Below are positions 19,798 to 26,994 of a stretch of DNA of 64,000 bases, piece by piece. This DNA comes from Streptomyces griseoviridis (GTDB taxonomy: Bacteria; Actinomycetota; Actinomycetes; Streptomycetales; Streptomycetaceae). The first letter of the stretch is position 1, and each line of letters opens with the position of its first letter. The stretch is taken from the NCBI RefSeq assembly GCF_005222485.1, contig NZ_CP029078.1:7131501-7195500 (forward strand), in the 5' to 3' direction. The position numbers and the translations under genes are program-made. The notes beneath the pieces were generated by a model. It saw only the letters and a list, made by a program, of their open reading frames with translations. It did no database searches and had not been told where the DNA came from.

Positions 19798-19827
19798 ACG
19801 GCGCCGCACCTGGTGGTGCGGCGCCGT
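19798..19827 (+). terminator. Strong rho-independent-type terminator
   Basis: Perfect 13-bp arms (19798-19810 and 19815-19827; GGCGCCGCACC core) around a TGGT tetraloop, 64 bp after the secreted-protein stop, followed by TT. Confidence 0.85.
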
Positions 19828-19899
19828 TCCGGTGCGGTGGGGCCAGACGTCCCGCGCCCCCGTTCCGACGAGGCGAGGCGAGGCCGGTCGTCCCGCGTC

Positions 19900-20000
19900 C
19901 CCGTCGTCTCGTGAAAGGCGACGATCGCCGCGCCGTTGGATCTCGCCCACTCGGTCAGCTGCACGATGGGCTCCTCCAGCGTGCGACCGAGGCGAGCCGA
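19900..20000 (-). pseudogene. Remnant of an HxlR-family regulator (C-terminal part only)
   Basis: Read on the minus strand, this segment encodes G-R-T-L-E-E-P-I-V-Q-L-T-E-W-A-R-S-N-G followed by A-A-I-V-A-F-H-E, which resembles the C-terminal helix of HxlR winged-helix repressors. There is no N-terminal wHTH part: the homology stops at the palindrome at 19996-20025, and no proper stop follows, the frame running on into the terminator. I read it as a decayed regulator of the divergent hydrolase gene. Short match, moderate certainty. Confidence 0.45.
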
Positions 20001-20025
20001 AGGGTACCCATGGGTACCTATCGGC
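19996..20025. promoter_or_regulatory. 30-bp near-perfect palindrome, probable HxlR-type operator
   Basis: The core GGTACCCATGGGTACC (20003-20018) is a perfect 16-bp palindrome, extended by GCCGA/TCGGC outer arms; 13 of 15 base pairs match overall. It lies about 220 bp upstream of the hydrolase gene in the otherwise gene-free 19735-20246 gap. Confidence 0.7.
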
Positions 20026-20246
20026 TGCCTAACGTCGAAGGCACGCGGCGCACCACCCTCCGGTGCGTGCCGAGTCCGAACCCGGCGGCTTCCCCCTCAC
20101 CAGCGGGACGAGTGAACTGCACTGTGTCCAGCGGGTGTTCGGAGAGTCCGGCTCGACGGTCCTCGGCGCGCCCGTGTGCCCGCCCGACGGAGCGCGGGCG
20201 TGCGCCGCACCAGCCAGCAGATCCCCACCACGGCAAGGAACTCGCC

Positions 20247-20981
20247 ATGTCCCACCCGACCACCTACCTCCTCGTCCACGGCGCCTGGCACGACGGGCAG
20301 TCCTGGAACCGCGTCGCACCCCTGCTCACCGCCCAGGGGCATCGCGTCCTCACGCCCTCCCTCACCGGCCACGGCGACAAGGCGCACCTGCTCAGCCCCG
20401 AGGTCGGGCTCACCACCCACGTCGACGACATCGTCGGCCTCATCCTCGACCACGACCTGCGCGACCTCGTCCTCGCCGGGCACAGCTACGCGGGCATGGT
20501 CATCTCCAGCGTGGCGAACCGGGTCCCCGAGCGCATCGCGCGCCTCGTGTACATCGACGCGATGGTGCCGACCCACGGTGAGAACGCCATCGACGTCATG
20601 CCGCTCACCCGAGTCATGATCGACGGCGCGGCGGACAGCGCCCAGCCCTGGCGCATACCGCCCATGCCGGAGTTCCCCGCGCCGCAGGGCCTGTTCGGCG
20701 TCACCGACCCCGATGACATCGCCTGGCTCAGGACCACGCTCACGGACGAGTCGGTCCTCTGCTTCCAGCAGCCGGCCGAACTGGACGACCCCGCACAGGC
20801 GTTGATCCCCCGAGTCCACGTGCTCTGCGTCGGCAGCGTGCCCGAAGGCGTCACCCGGCGTCCCGTCCCGGAGATCCAGCCCAACGGCGAGCCGTCCCAG
20901 GTCCATGAACTGGAGACCGGGCACGACTGCATGATCACCAAGCCCGCGGAACTCGCCGACCTGCTGCTCAAGCACGCCTGA
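20247..20981 (+). CDS. Alpha/beta-fold hydrolase (esterase / hydroxynitrile lyase-like)
   Basis: A 244-aa hydrolase with the oxyanion motif L-L-V-H-G-A-W-H near residue 8, nucleophile elbow G-H-S-Y-A-G near 79, acid residue region R-V-H-V-L-C-V-G and catalytic His in T-G-H-D-C-M near 230. These place it in the EstC/salicylate esterase/hydroxynitrile lyase-like subgroup, which acts on small esters in the cytosol. The ATG at 20247 follows AAGGA. The upstream palindrome and HxlR remnant suggest it was once under a local repressor. Confidence 0.85.
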   Translation: MSHPTTYLLVHGAWHDGQSWNRVAPLLTAQGHRVLTPSLTGHGDKAHLLSPEVGLTTHVDDIVGLILDHDLRDLVLAGHSYAGMVISSVANRVPERIARLVYIDAMVPTHGENAIDVMPLTRVMIDGAADSAQPWRIPPMPEFPAPQGLFGVTDPDDIAWLRTTLTDESVLCFQQPAELDDPAQALIPRVHVLCVGSVPEGVTRRPVPEIQPNGEPSQVHELETGHDCMITKPAELADLLLKHA

Positions 20982-21046
20982 CCCGCGCGACGGCCGAAGG
21001 TGCGGCTGTCCCGTCGGTGGCGGCCCGGCGAGCGGCGGTCACCCCG

Positions 21047-21706
21047 CTACTCGTAGCGGTACTTCAGCGCGTCCGCCTCCGCCTGCTCGATGTCGGCGAT
21101 CGTCAGCTCCGGCATCCGTAGTTGGGCCAGTGTCACCTCGGCCGATGTCGGCTGCGCGTCCGCCGGCAGCCACTGCTCCGGCTTCCACGCCCCGCTGCGC
21201 AGCAGCGACTTGGGGCAGTGCGGGTAGACCTCCTCGATCCCCAGCACCAGTGCGCTGGCCGGCGGCTTGCCCACGGCGGTCAGCTGCGACAGCAGGTCGG
21301 GGCGGGTGGAGACGCAGGCCCGGCCGTTCACCCTGAGCGTGGTGGTACGGCCCGGGATGACGAACAGCAGCCCGGCCCGTCCGGTGGCGATGACGTTCTG
21401 GAGGGTGTCCAGACGCTTGTTGCCGGTCGCGTCGGGTATCGCCACCGTCCGTGTGTCCAGGACGGACACGAACCCGGCGGGGCCGCCGCGCGGTGAGACG
21501 TCGCAGTTGCCCTCGGCGTCGGTGCTGGCGACCAGGACCAGTGACGAGCAGCCGATCAACCGCCTTGTCTCATCGGTGAGTTCGGTCATCTGCTTGCGCA
21601 GTGCCGCTTCTCTGGGGAGTTCGTAGGCGCGACGCAGCGCCTCCTGGTCGGCCACGGCGTCGAGGCGGAGCGAGTCGAAGGCACTGCCGGGAAGGGATGT
21701 CGTCAT
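21047..21706 (-). CDS. PPOX-class FMN-binding flavoprotein
   Basis: The 219-aa protein belongs to the pyridoxamine 5'-phosphate oxidase-like split barrel group (MSMEG_1061-like): a core with V-S-P-R-G-G-P-A-G-F near residues 75-84, the G-N-K-R-L-D-T-L-Q-N-V FMN-contact segment near 100-110 and a late Y-P-H-C-P-K-S-L-L-R-S motif. Such enzymes bind FMN or F420 and reduce or oxidise small molecules. ATG 21706 chosen over a longer frame. Convergent with the hydrolase. Confidence 0.82.
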   Translation of the reverse strand: MTTSLPGSAFDSLRLDAVADQEALRRAYELPREAALRKQMTELTDETRRLIGCSSLVLVASTDAEGNCDVSPRGGPAGFVSVLDTRTVAIPDATGNKRLDTLQNVIATGRAGLLFVIPGRTTTLRVNGRACVSTRPDLLSQLTAVGKPPASALVLGIEEVYPHCPKSLLRSGAWKPEQWLPADAQPTSAEVTLAQLRMPELTIADIEQAEADALKYRYE

Positions 21707-21799
21707 GCCCCCGACCCTAACGAGCCGACCTCCGTACGGTCTTGGTCGTGCGGTCACGTGGGGTCGTGGATGGGCGGGCCTGCGGCCGTTCGCTCGCGG

Positions 21800-22039
21800 T
21801 CACCGGTGCTCGGCGATGTAGCTCACCATGTCGCCGACGGTGGTCAGGTCGGCGACCCGTTCGTCGGGGATCTTCAGGTCGAACCTGTCCTCGATGACGA
21901 TGTTCATCTCCACCAGCGCGAGGGAGTCGATGTCCAGGTCGTTGACGAAGGACTTCTCGGTGGTCACCAGAGCGGGGTCGACGCCGACGACCTCCGCGAT
22001 GATCTCGGCGACGGTGTTCAGAATGTCGGTGCTGTTCAC
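21800..22039 (-). CDS. Acyl carrier protein
   Basis: A 79-aa carrier with the phosphopantetheine motif D-I-D-S-L-A-L-V-E (Ser near residue 39) and the usual four-helix pattern. The GTG at 22039 follows AAGGAG. It is the last gene of the minus-strand biosynthetic operon and should carry the acyl or amino-acyl chain for the ketosynthase and the alpha-oxoamine synthase. It is separated from the preceding gene by a 179-bp repetitive spacer, unlike the tight junctions upstream. Confidence 0.9.
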   Translation of the reverse strand: MNSTDILNTVAEIIAEVVGVDPALVTTEKSFVNDLDIDSLALVEMNIVIEDRFDLKIPDERVADLTTVGDMVSYIAEHR

Positions 22040-22047
22040 CAGCGGTA

Positions 22048-22190
22048 CTCCTTCACGGGGTTCTCCGTCATGGGTTTCTCCTGCACGGGGTTCTCCTTCG
22101 GCCTTCGGCCATCGGGTGTCGGCCATCAGGGGTCGGCTATCGGGCTTCGGGCTTCGGGCTTCGGGCGTTGGGAGTTGGGCGTCGGTGTCG
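22048..22190 (-). repeat. Short repeats between the alpha-oxoamine synthase and ACP genes
   Basis: GGGTTCTCC-type units recur near 22058-22100 and CGGGCTT heptamers are tandem near 22140-22170, with (A/T)CGG(G/C) variants between. No gene is present. The spacer may set relative ACP expression. Confidence 0.5.
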
Positions 22191-22218
22191 GGCGGTGCGG
22201 CCGGCTTCCTCCCGGGTG

Positions 22219-23466
22219 TCAGAGTCCGAGGCGTCTGCGGTAGGTGAGGAGGGTGCGCAGGAACGCGTCCATCTGCTCCTCGGTGTGGCCCGCGTGCGGG
22301 AACAGGCGCAGCAGCGCCTGATTGCGTGCGACAGCCGGGTAGGAGAAGACGGGGACGAGGTAGCCGTCCTCGACGAACCACTCCCGCATCTGGAGGGCGG
22401 CCGCGTCGTTCCCGATCGGCATCGAGAGCATGTACGACTCGGTCGGCGTCGTCGGTGTGCCGGCCTCGTGGATCTGGCGGCGCAGGCGGGCCGCGTGCGC
22501 CAGGTAGTCGTCGACGATCGTCGGATCGGCGGCGAGGGCCTCGATCGTGCGCTCGGCGGCGTGGGCGGTGGGCGGCTGGATGGCGGCCGTGAACATCGAG
22601 GTCCCGGAGAGCAGTTCGAAGGCGTCGATGGCCGCCGCGGGCCCGGCGAGCGCGCCGCCTTCGAGACCGATGGCCTTCGACAGCGACACCATGACGAAGT
22701 CGGCCCGCTCCCTGATCGCGGCCGCCTCCCGGGCGTAGGGACGGTTCTCGGGCCCGTACACCATGAAGCCGTTCGCGTCGTCGATCATGCTGATGGCGCC
22801 GTGCCGGTCGCACGCGTCGAGGATCTCCACGATCGGCCCCATCGTGCCGTCGGCCGAGTAGATGCTCTCGGCGATCACCACGGTCTTGCGGGTCCTCACC
22901 CGCTCCAGGACAACCCCCAGGTCGGCGACGTCGTTGTGGCGGAACGCGTGCACCCTGCGGCCGTAGCCGAGTCCCTCAAGGCCCTTCCAGATGCTCCAGT
23001 GGACATCGCGGTCGACGACGAAGACGGTGTCGTTGTTGCGCACCTCGATCCCGGTGTCGAACTGCGCGGAACTGCTCATGGCGTGCACGAACCCGATGTT
23101 GGCCAGCAGCCCGGTGGCGAAGCTGATGGCGCGCTCCTTGCCGGTGCGGCGGGCGATCGTCTCCTCCAGCACCTGGTGCGGGCGGCAGATCCCCTGGGTC
23201 ATCCTCGACCCGCTGGTGCTCAGGCCGTGGGCGAGCGCCCCTTCCGCGAAGTGCCTGCGCACCGGGATGTGGCGTTCCAGATCGAGGAAGCTGATGCTGG
23301 CGAAGTTCACCAGCTCGCGTCCGTTGCGCACGATGGTCGGCCCGATGGGACCGTCCACCACCGGCGGCCGGTACTGCGTGTCGTGGGTGTTCGCCTCGAC
23401 GAACGCGGCGAAGGCCCAGGGGGCCAGGCGGTCCACGGACGGTGCGGGGGCGGGGGACGCGGTCAT
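22219..23466 (-). CDS. PLP-dependent alpha-oxoamine synthase family enzyme
   Basis: This 415-aa fold-type I enzyme resembles BioF/KBL/SPT/CqsA proteins, which join an amino acid and an acyl thioester with loss of CO2 to give an alpha-amino ketone. Visible features: F-A-S-I-S-F-L-D-L near residue 55, G-S-R-M-T-Q-G near 85, the D-D-A-N-G segment near 224 for the PLP-ring Asp and S-L-S-K-A-I-G with the Schiff-base Lys near 260. The ATG overlaps the stop of the condensation-protein gene (ATGA). With ACP and ketosynthase beside it, it probably takes an ACP-bound acyl group. Confidence 0.87.
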   Translation of the reverse strand: MTASPAPAPSVDRLAPWAFAAFVEANTHDTQYRPPVVDGPIGPTIVRNGRELVNFASISFLDLERHIPVRRHFAEGALAHGLSTSGSRMTQGICRPHQVLEETIARRTGKERAISFATGLLANIGFVHAMSSSAQFDTGIEVRNNDTVFVVDRDVHWSIWKGLEGLGYGRRVHAFRHNDVADLGVVLERVRTRKTVVIAESIYSADGTMGPIVEILDACDRHGAISMIDDANGFMVYGPENRPYAREAAAIRERADFVMVSLSKAIGLEGGALAGPAAAIDAFELLSGTSMFTAAIQPPTAHAAERTIEALAADPTIVDDYLAHAARLRRQIHEAGTPTTPTESYMLSMPIGNDAAALQMREWFVEDGYLVPVFSYPAVARNQALLRLFPHAGHTEEQMDAFLRTLLTYRRRLGL

Positions 23467-25712
23467 GGCGAGGTTTCTCCTCCACGGTGAGCCCGGTCCC
23501 GCAGGGGTTCCAGGGCTGCGGCAAGGTGTCCGAGCGAGGCCGTTCCCGCCAGCTCGTCCGAGGCGATCCCGGTGTGGCCGGACCGGTGGAGCAGCGCCAG
23601 CAGACGGGGGACGGCGACCAGGGTGACTCCGTGATCGGCGAGGCAGCCGTTCATGTCCACGGCGACGGGGTTGTCCGACGAGCCGGCGGGCAGGCCGTCG
23701 GGTGCGGCGACTGCCGCCACGGCGGCGGCCAGCGCCCGTTCGGCTTCCGTCGCGGGGGGACGCGCGGTGAGCCGGGGTGTTCCCGCCGCGCTGCCGGCGG
23801 CGCCCGGCCGGTCGGGGAGAGGGCCTGACCCGAGGCCGGCCGGGGACAGGACGTAACCGTCCGGGGCCAGCAGACCGGGCACCTCACCGAGGTGGTCGAG
23901 GACGTGGCGGTGCAGGTCGGCGGAGGTGACACCGGGGACGACGCGAGCGCGCGCGACGAGGCGCGGTCCCTCGCCTTTCCTCCGCCCGGCCTCCTCGGCG
24001 AGGGCCGGCCCGTGGCTCTCCCGTCCGGCCTCCCCGGCGGGGCGCGGCTCTTGGCTTCCTCGTCCGGTCTCCCCGGCGGGGCGCGGTCCTTCGCCTCCTC
24101 GTTCGGTCTCCCCGGCGAGGCCCGGTCCGTGGCTCTCCCGCCCGGTCTCCCCGGCGGGGCGCGGCCCTTCGTCTTCCCGTCCGGTCTCCCCGGCGAGGGC
24201 CGGTCCCTCGCCTCCCCGCCCGGCCTCCCCGGCGGGGCGCGGTCCCTCGTCTTCGCTTCCGGTCTCCCCGGCGGGTGTCACCGTCACGTCGAGTACTCCG
24301 GGGTGGGCGCGCACCACCTCCGCCAGACGCGGCAGGCACACCCAGCCCTGCGGGGCGCGCCACCATCCGGGGGCGGCCGGTGCGAGGGCGCGGGCCGGGA
24401 CCGGGCAGCGCGCGCCCTCGGCGAGCGCGCGCAGGAGAGCGCAGAGACGGACGGGCAACGCCACGGCCTGCTCGGCGTCGAGCAGATGGTCCCCGACGGT
24501 GACGTCGAGGGTGACGACGCCCGCGTCCCGGCTGAGATCGACGTAGAGCGTGTCGCAGGGCTCGTCGGGCTCGCTGCGGATCCAGGTGGCGGGCCCGTCC
24601 GGCCGGGTCTCAGCGCCGGGGACCAGGTAGTCGCGCGGCCACGAGTAGCAGTTGTACTCGATGGTGTGCACCGCCACGACACCGCGGCGCCGGTCCATGC
24701 GGGCCTGCGCGGCGACGAGTTCCGCGACGCGGTACTGACCGTGCCGGTAGGCCGCGGCGCAGGCAGCGGCCACCGAGGCGGCCACCTCGCCGAACGCCGC
24801 GCCCGGACGGAGGTCGATCTGCACCGGAACCGTCAGGGCCCGCACGCCGACGCTGCCGCGCAGGGCGGCGCGGGCCCGGTTGGAGACCACCACGGAGGCG
24901 AGGAACCGGTGTTCGCCGGTGCGGCCTGCGACCTCGTGGGCCAGCGCTGCGAGCACCACGACCTCCGCGCTGACCCGGTAGCGCCGGGCGACGCGGTCGA
25001 GGTCGTCGTACGCCTCCACCGAGCGGTGCTGGAGGCGGTGGCGGCCCGCGCCGTCTGCTCTCCCGCCGAACGGGGCCAGCACGTTCGTCGGGTTGGTCGC
25101 GAGACGCGTCAGCCACTCCCGCTCCGCCGCGCGGGCGCGTTCCAGAGGCTGGGCGGTGAGCGTGTCGAGCGGGTGGGCCACCGGCGTCCGGGCCGGTGCG
25201 GCGCCGTGCAGCAGGTCGTGCAGTTGGCCGATCAGCACCGCGAGTCCCCATCCGTCGATCAGGACGTGGTGGGCGGCCACCAGCACCGCACGCGGCTCTC
25301 CCGCCACCAGCAGTACCCTGGCCAGCCAGGGCGGATTCCGCTCGGGGTCGATCGGGCGGGCGGCCAGCGCCGCGGTGGCGGTCTCCAGGGTGCCGGCGTC
25401 GACGTCGGCGACCTCGACGCAGTCCACCGGCGGCGGGGCCCACTCCGGCCGGTGGACGTGCTGGAGCGGCTCCAGCGGGTCGACGGTGGTGCGCAGCGCC
25501 TCGTGGCGGGCCGTGAGGGAGGCGAGCGCCGCGAGGACGTCGTCGACCGTCGCCCCGGGAGGGACCTGGCAGTGGTCGGCGAGCGGCGTCGGGTTCACCC
25601 GCCGCGGTGCGGGGATGGTGTGCTCGAACCAGTGCCACTGCTGGACCCAGGTGAGCGGACCGCTGCGGGTGACGGTGGCGGGGGGCGGGGCGGGGTGCTG
25701 ACGGTGGTTCAT
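23463..25712 (-). CDS. Condensation-domain protein with A-domain remnant, 13-residue repeats and a degenerate carrier domain
   Basis: A 749-aa protein. Residues about 15-440 form an NRPS condensation domain with intact H-H-V-L-I-D-G near 147-153. Residues about 455-640 resemble only the small C-terminal subdomain of an adenylation domain (V-L-D-V-T-V at one end, L-V-A-R-A-R-V-V-P-G at the other), interrupted by eight 13-residue repeats. The end (about 665-745) looks like a carrier domain, but the Ser-containing motif reads D-H-G-V-T-L, so it cannot be phosphopantetheinylated. The adenylation core is missing. It probably acts as a stand-alone acyl/amide-forming enzyme. ATG 25712; ATGA overlap downstream. 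Confidence 0.8.
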   Translation of the reverse strand: MNHRQHPAPPPATVTRSGPLTWVQQWHWFEHTIPAPRRVNPTPLADHCQVPPGATVDDVLAALASLTARHEALRTTVDPLEPLQHVHRPEWAPPPVDCVEVADVDAGTLETATAALAARPIDPERNPPWLARVLLVAGEPRAVLVAAHHVLIDGWGLAVLIGQLHDLLHGAAPARTPVAHPLDTLTAQPLERARAAEREWLTRLATNPTNVLAPFGGRADGAGRHRLQHRSVEAYDDLDRVARRYRVSAEVVVLAALAHEVAGRTGEHRFLASVVVSNRARAALRGSVGVRALTVPVQIDLRPGAAFGEVAASVAAACAAAYRHGQYRVAELVAAQARMDRRRGVVAVHTIEYNCYSWPRDYLVPGAETRPDGPATWIRSEPDEPCDTLYVDLSRDAGVVTLDVTVGDHLLDAEQAVALPVRLCALLRALAEGARCPVPARALAPAAPGWWRAPQGWVCLPRLAEVVRAHPGVLDVTVTPAGETGSEDEGPRPAGEAGRGGEGPALAGETGREDEGPRPAGETGRESHGPGLAGETERGGEGPRPAGETGRGSQEPRPAGEAGRESHGPALAEEAGRRKGEGPRLVARARVVPGVTSADLHRHVLDHLGEVPGLLAPDGYVLSPAGLGSGPLPDRPGAAGSAAGTPRLTARPPATEAERALAAAVAAVAAPDGLPAGSSDNPVAVDMNGCLADHGVTLVAVPRLLALLHRSGHTGIASDELAGTASLGHLAAALEPLRDRAHRGGETSP
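23962..24279 (-). repeat. Eight 39-bp in-frame tandem repeats
   Basis: The units encode 13-residue variants of G-E-T-G-R-x-x-E-G-P-R-P-A within the condensation-domain gene. The 39-bp period keeps the frame, so copy number can change without breaking the gene. The product is charged and probably disordered. Confidence 0.85.
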
Positions 25713-25722
25713 GGCCGGGACC

Positions 25723-26994
25723 TCATACCGCTCGGATGACGAGAGCGGCGTTGTGGCCGCCGAAGCCGAACGAGTTGCTGAGCGCGATCCGCACGCGGTC
25801 GTGGTGCTGCGCCCGGTGCGGCACGAAGTTGATGTCCGGGGCGATCGGGTCGTCGCAGTTGATGGTCGGCGGGACGTCACCGGTGCGCAGCACCAGGATC
25901 GACGCGACCAGCTCGACCGCTCCGGCGGCGCCGATCATGTGCCCGGTCATCGACTTGGTGGAGCTGACCGGGATCCGGGTGATCCGGTCACCCAGCACCG
26001 TGCGCAGGACGGCCGTCTCGGTGACGTCGTTCAGCGGCGTTCCGGTGCCGTGCGCGTTGACGTAGTCGACGTCCGCCCCCGTGATCCCCGCGTCGCGCAG
26101 CGCCGCCTCGACGGCGAGGCAGGCGCCGCGTCCCTGCGGATGCGGGGCCGTCCAGTGGTGGGCGTCGGAACTCGCCCCGTACCCGGCGAGTTCGGCCAGC
26201 GCCGTCGCTCCTCGCCGTTCGGCCACCTCGGCGGCCTCCAGGACCAGCACGGCGGCCCCCTCGCTCATCACGAACCCGTCGCGGTGCGCGTCGAAGGGCC
26301 GGGACGCCGCGGCCGGGTCGTCGTTGCGCCGGGACAGCGCGCGGGCGTTGCCGCTGCCCGCGAGGTCGACGGCGGTGACGCAGGCGTCGGCGCCGCCCGC
26401 CAGGACGACGTCGGCCTCGCCGCCGCTGATCATGCGCATCGCCGCGCCCACCGCGTCGGCGCCGCTGGCGCACGCCGTGCTTTGGGCGCGGCTCGGCCCC
26501 TGGGTGCCGAAGCGCATGCTGATCTCGCAGGCGGCACTGTCCATGGCGGTGGTGACCTGGGTGAACGGGCCGATCCCGCGCGGGCCCTTGTCGCGCAGGG
26601 TGTTCGCGGCGCGGTAGATCGAACCCACCGGGCCGTAGCCGCTGCCGATGATCACGGCGACCCGCGGCGCCAGGCGGTCGTCCACGACGAGCCCGGCGTG
26701 GTCGCACGCCTCGACGGCCGCGGCGAGGGCGTACTGCGCGCACGGATCGGCGCGGCGGCTGACCGGCGCGGGCATGTAGCGGCCGGGGGTGAAGCCGCGG
26801 ACCTGGCCGCCGATCCGCACGCCGAGACCGGTCACGTCGATCGTGTCCACGGTGTCGATGCCGCTGCGTCCGGCGAGCATCGCGGTCCAGGTCGCGCGGA
26901 CCCCGAGGCCGAGCGGCGTCACCGCCCCGTACCCGGTGACCACGACCCGGCGCCCGCCGCGACCACCGTCGCCTCGTTCTGCCACGTGCGTCAT
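25723..26994 (-). CDS. Beta-ketoacyl-ACP synthase (FabF-like ketosynthase)
   Basis: The 423-aa ketosynthase has all catalytic residues: Cys in S-T-A-C-A-S-G near 174, His in N-A-H-G-T-G-T-P near 312, Lys/His in K-S-M-T-G-H near 345-350 and N-S-F-G-F-G-G-H at the end. It would extend an ACP-bound chain by a malonyl unit or perform one decarboxylative condensation. No acyltransferase or second KS (chain-length factor) is nearby. ATG 26994 overlaps the stop of the ThDP-enzyme gene; 10 bp separate it from the condensation gene. Confidence 0.92.
   Translation of the reverse strand: MTHVAERGDGGRGGRRVVVTGYGAVTPLGLGVRATWTAMLAGRSGIDTVDTIDVTGLGVRIGGQVRGFTPGRYMPAPVSRRADPCAQYALAAAVEACDHAGLVVDDRLAPRVAVIIGSGYGPVGSIYRAANTLRDKGPRGIGPFTQVTTAMDSAACEISMRFGTQGPSRAQSTACASGADAVGAAMRMISGGEADVVLAGGADACVTAVDLAGSGNARALSRRNDDPAAASRPFDAHRDGFVMSEGAAVLVLEAAEVAERRGATALAELAGYGASSDAHHWTAPHPQGRGACLAVEAALRDAGITGADVDYVNAHGTGTPLNDVTETAVLRTVLGDRITRIPVSSTKSMTGHMIGAAGAVELVASILVLRTGDVPPTINCDDPIAPDINFVPHRAQHHDRVRIALSNSFGFGGHNAALVIRAV

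Noticed and set aside
19617..19964. 115-aa minus-strand frame overlapping the secreted-protein gene
   Set aside because: Only its first part (and bases upstream) resemble HxlR; the rest is antisense to a real gene and terminator, so it is listed as a remnant, not a gene.
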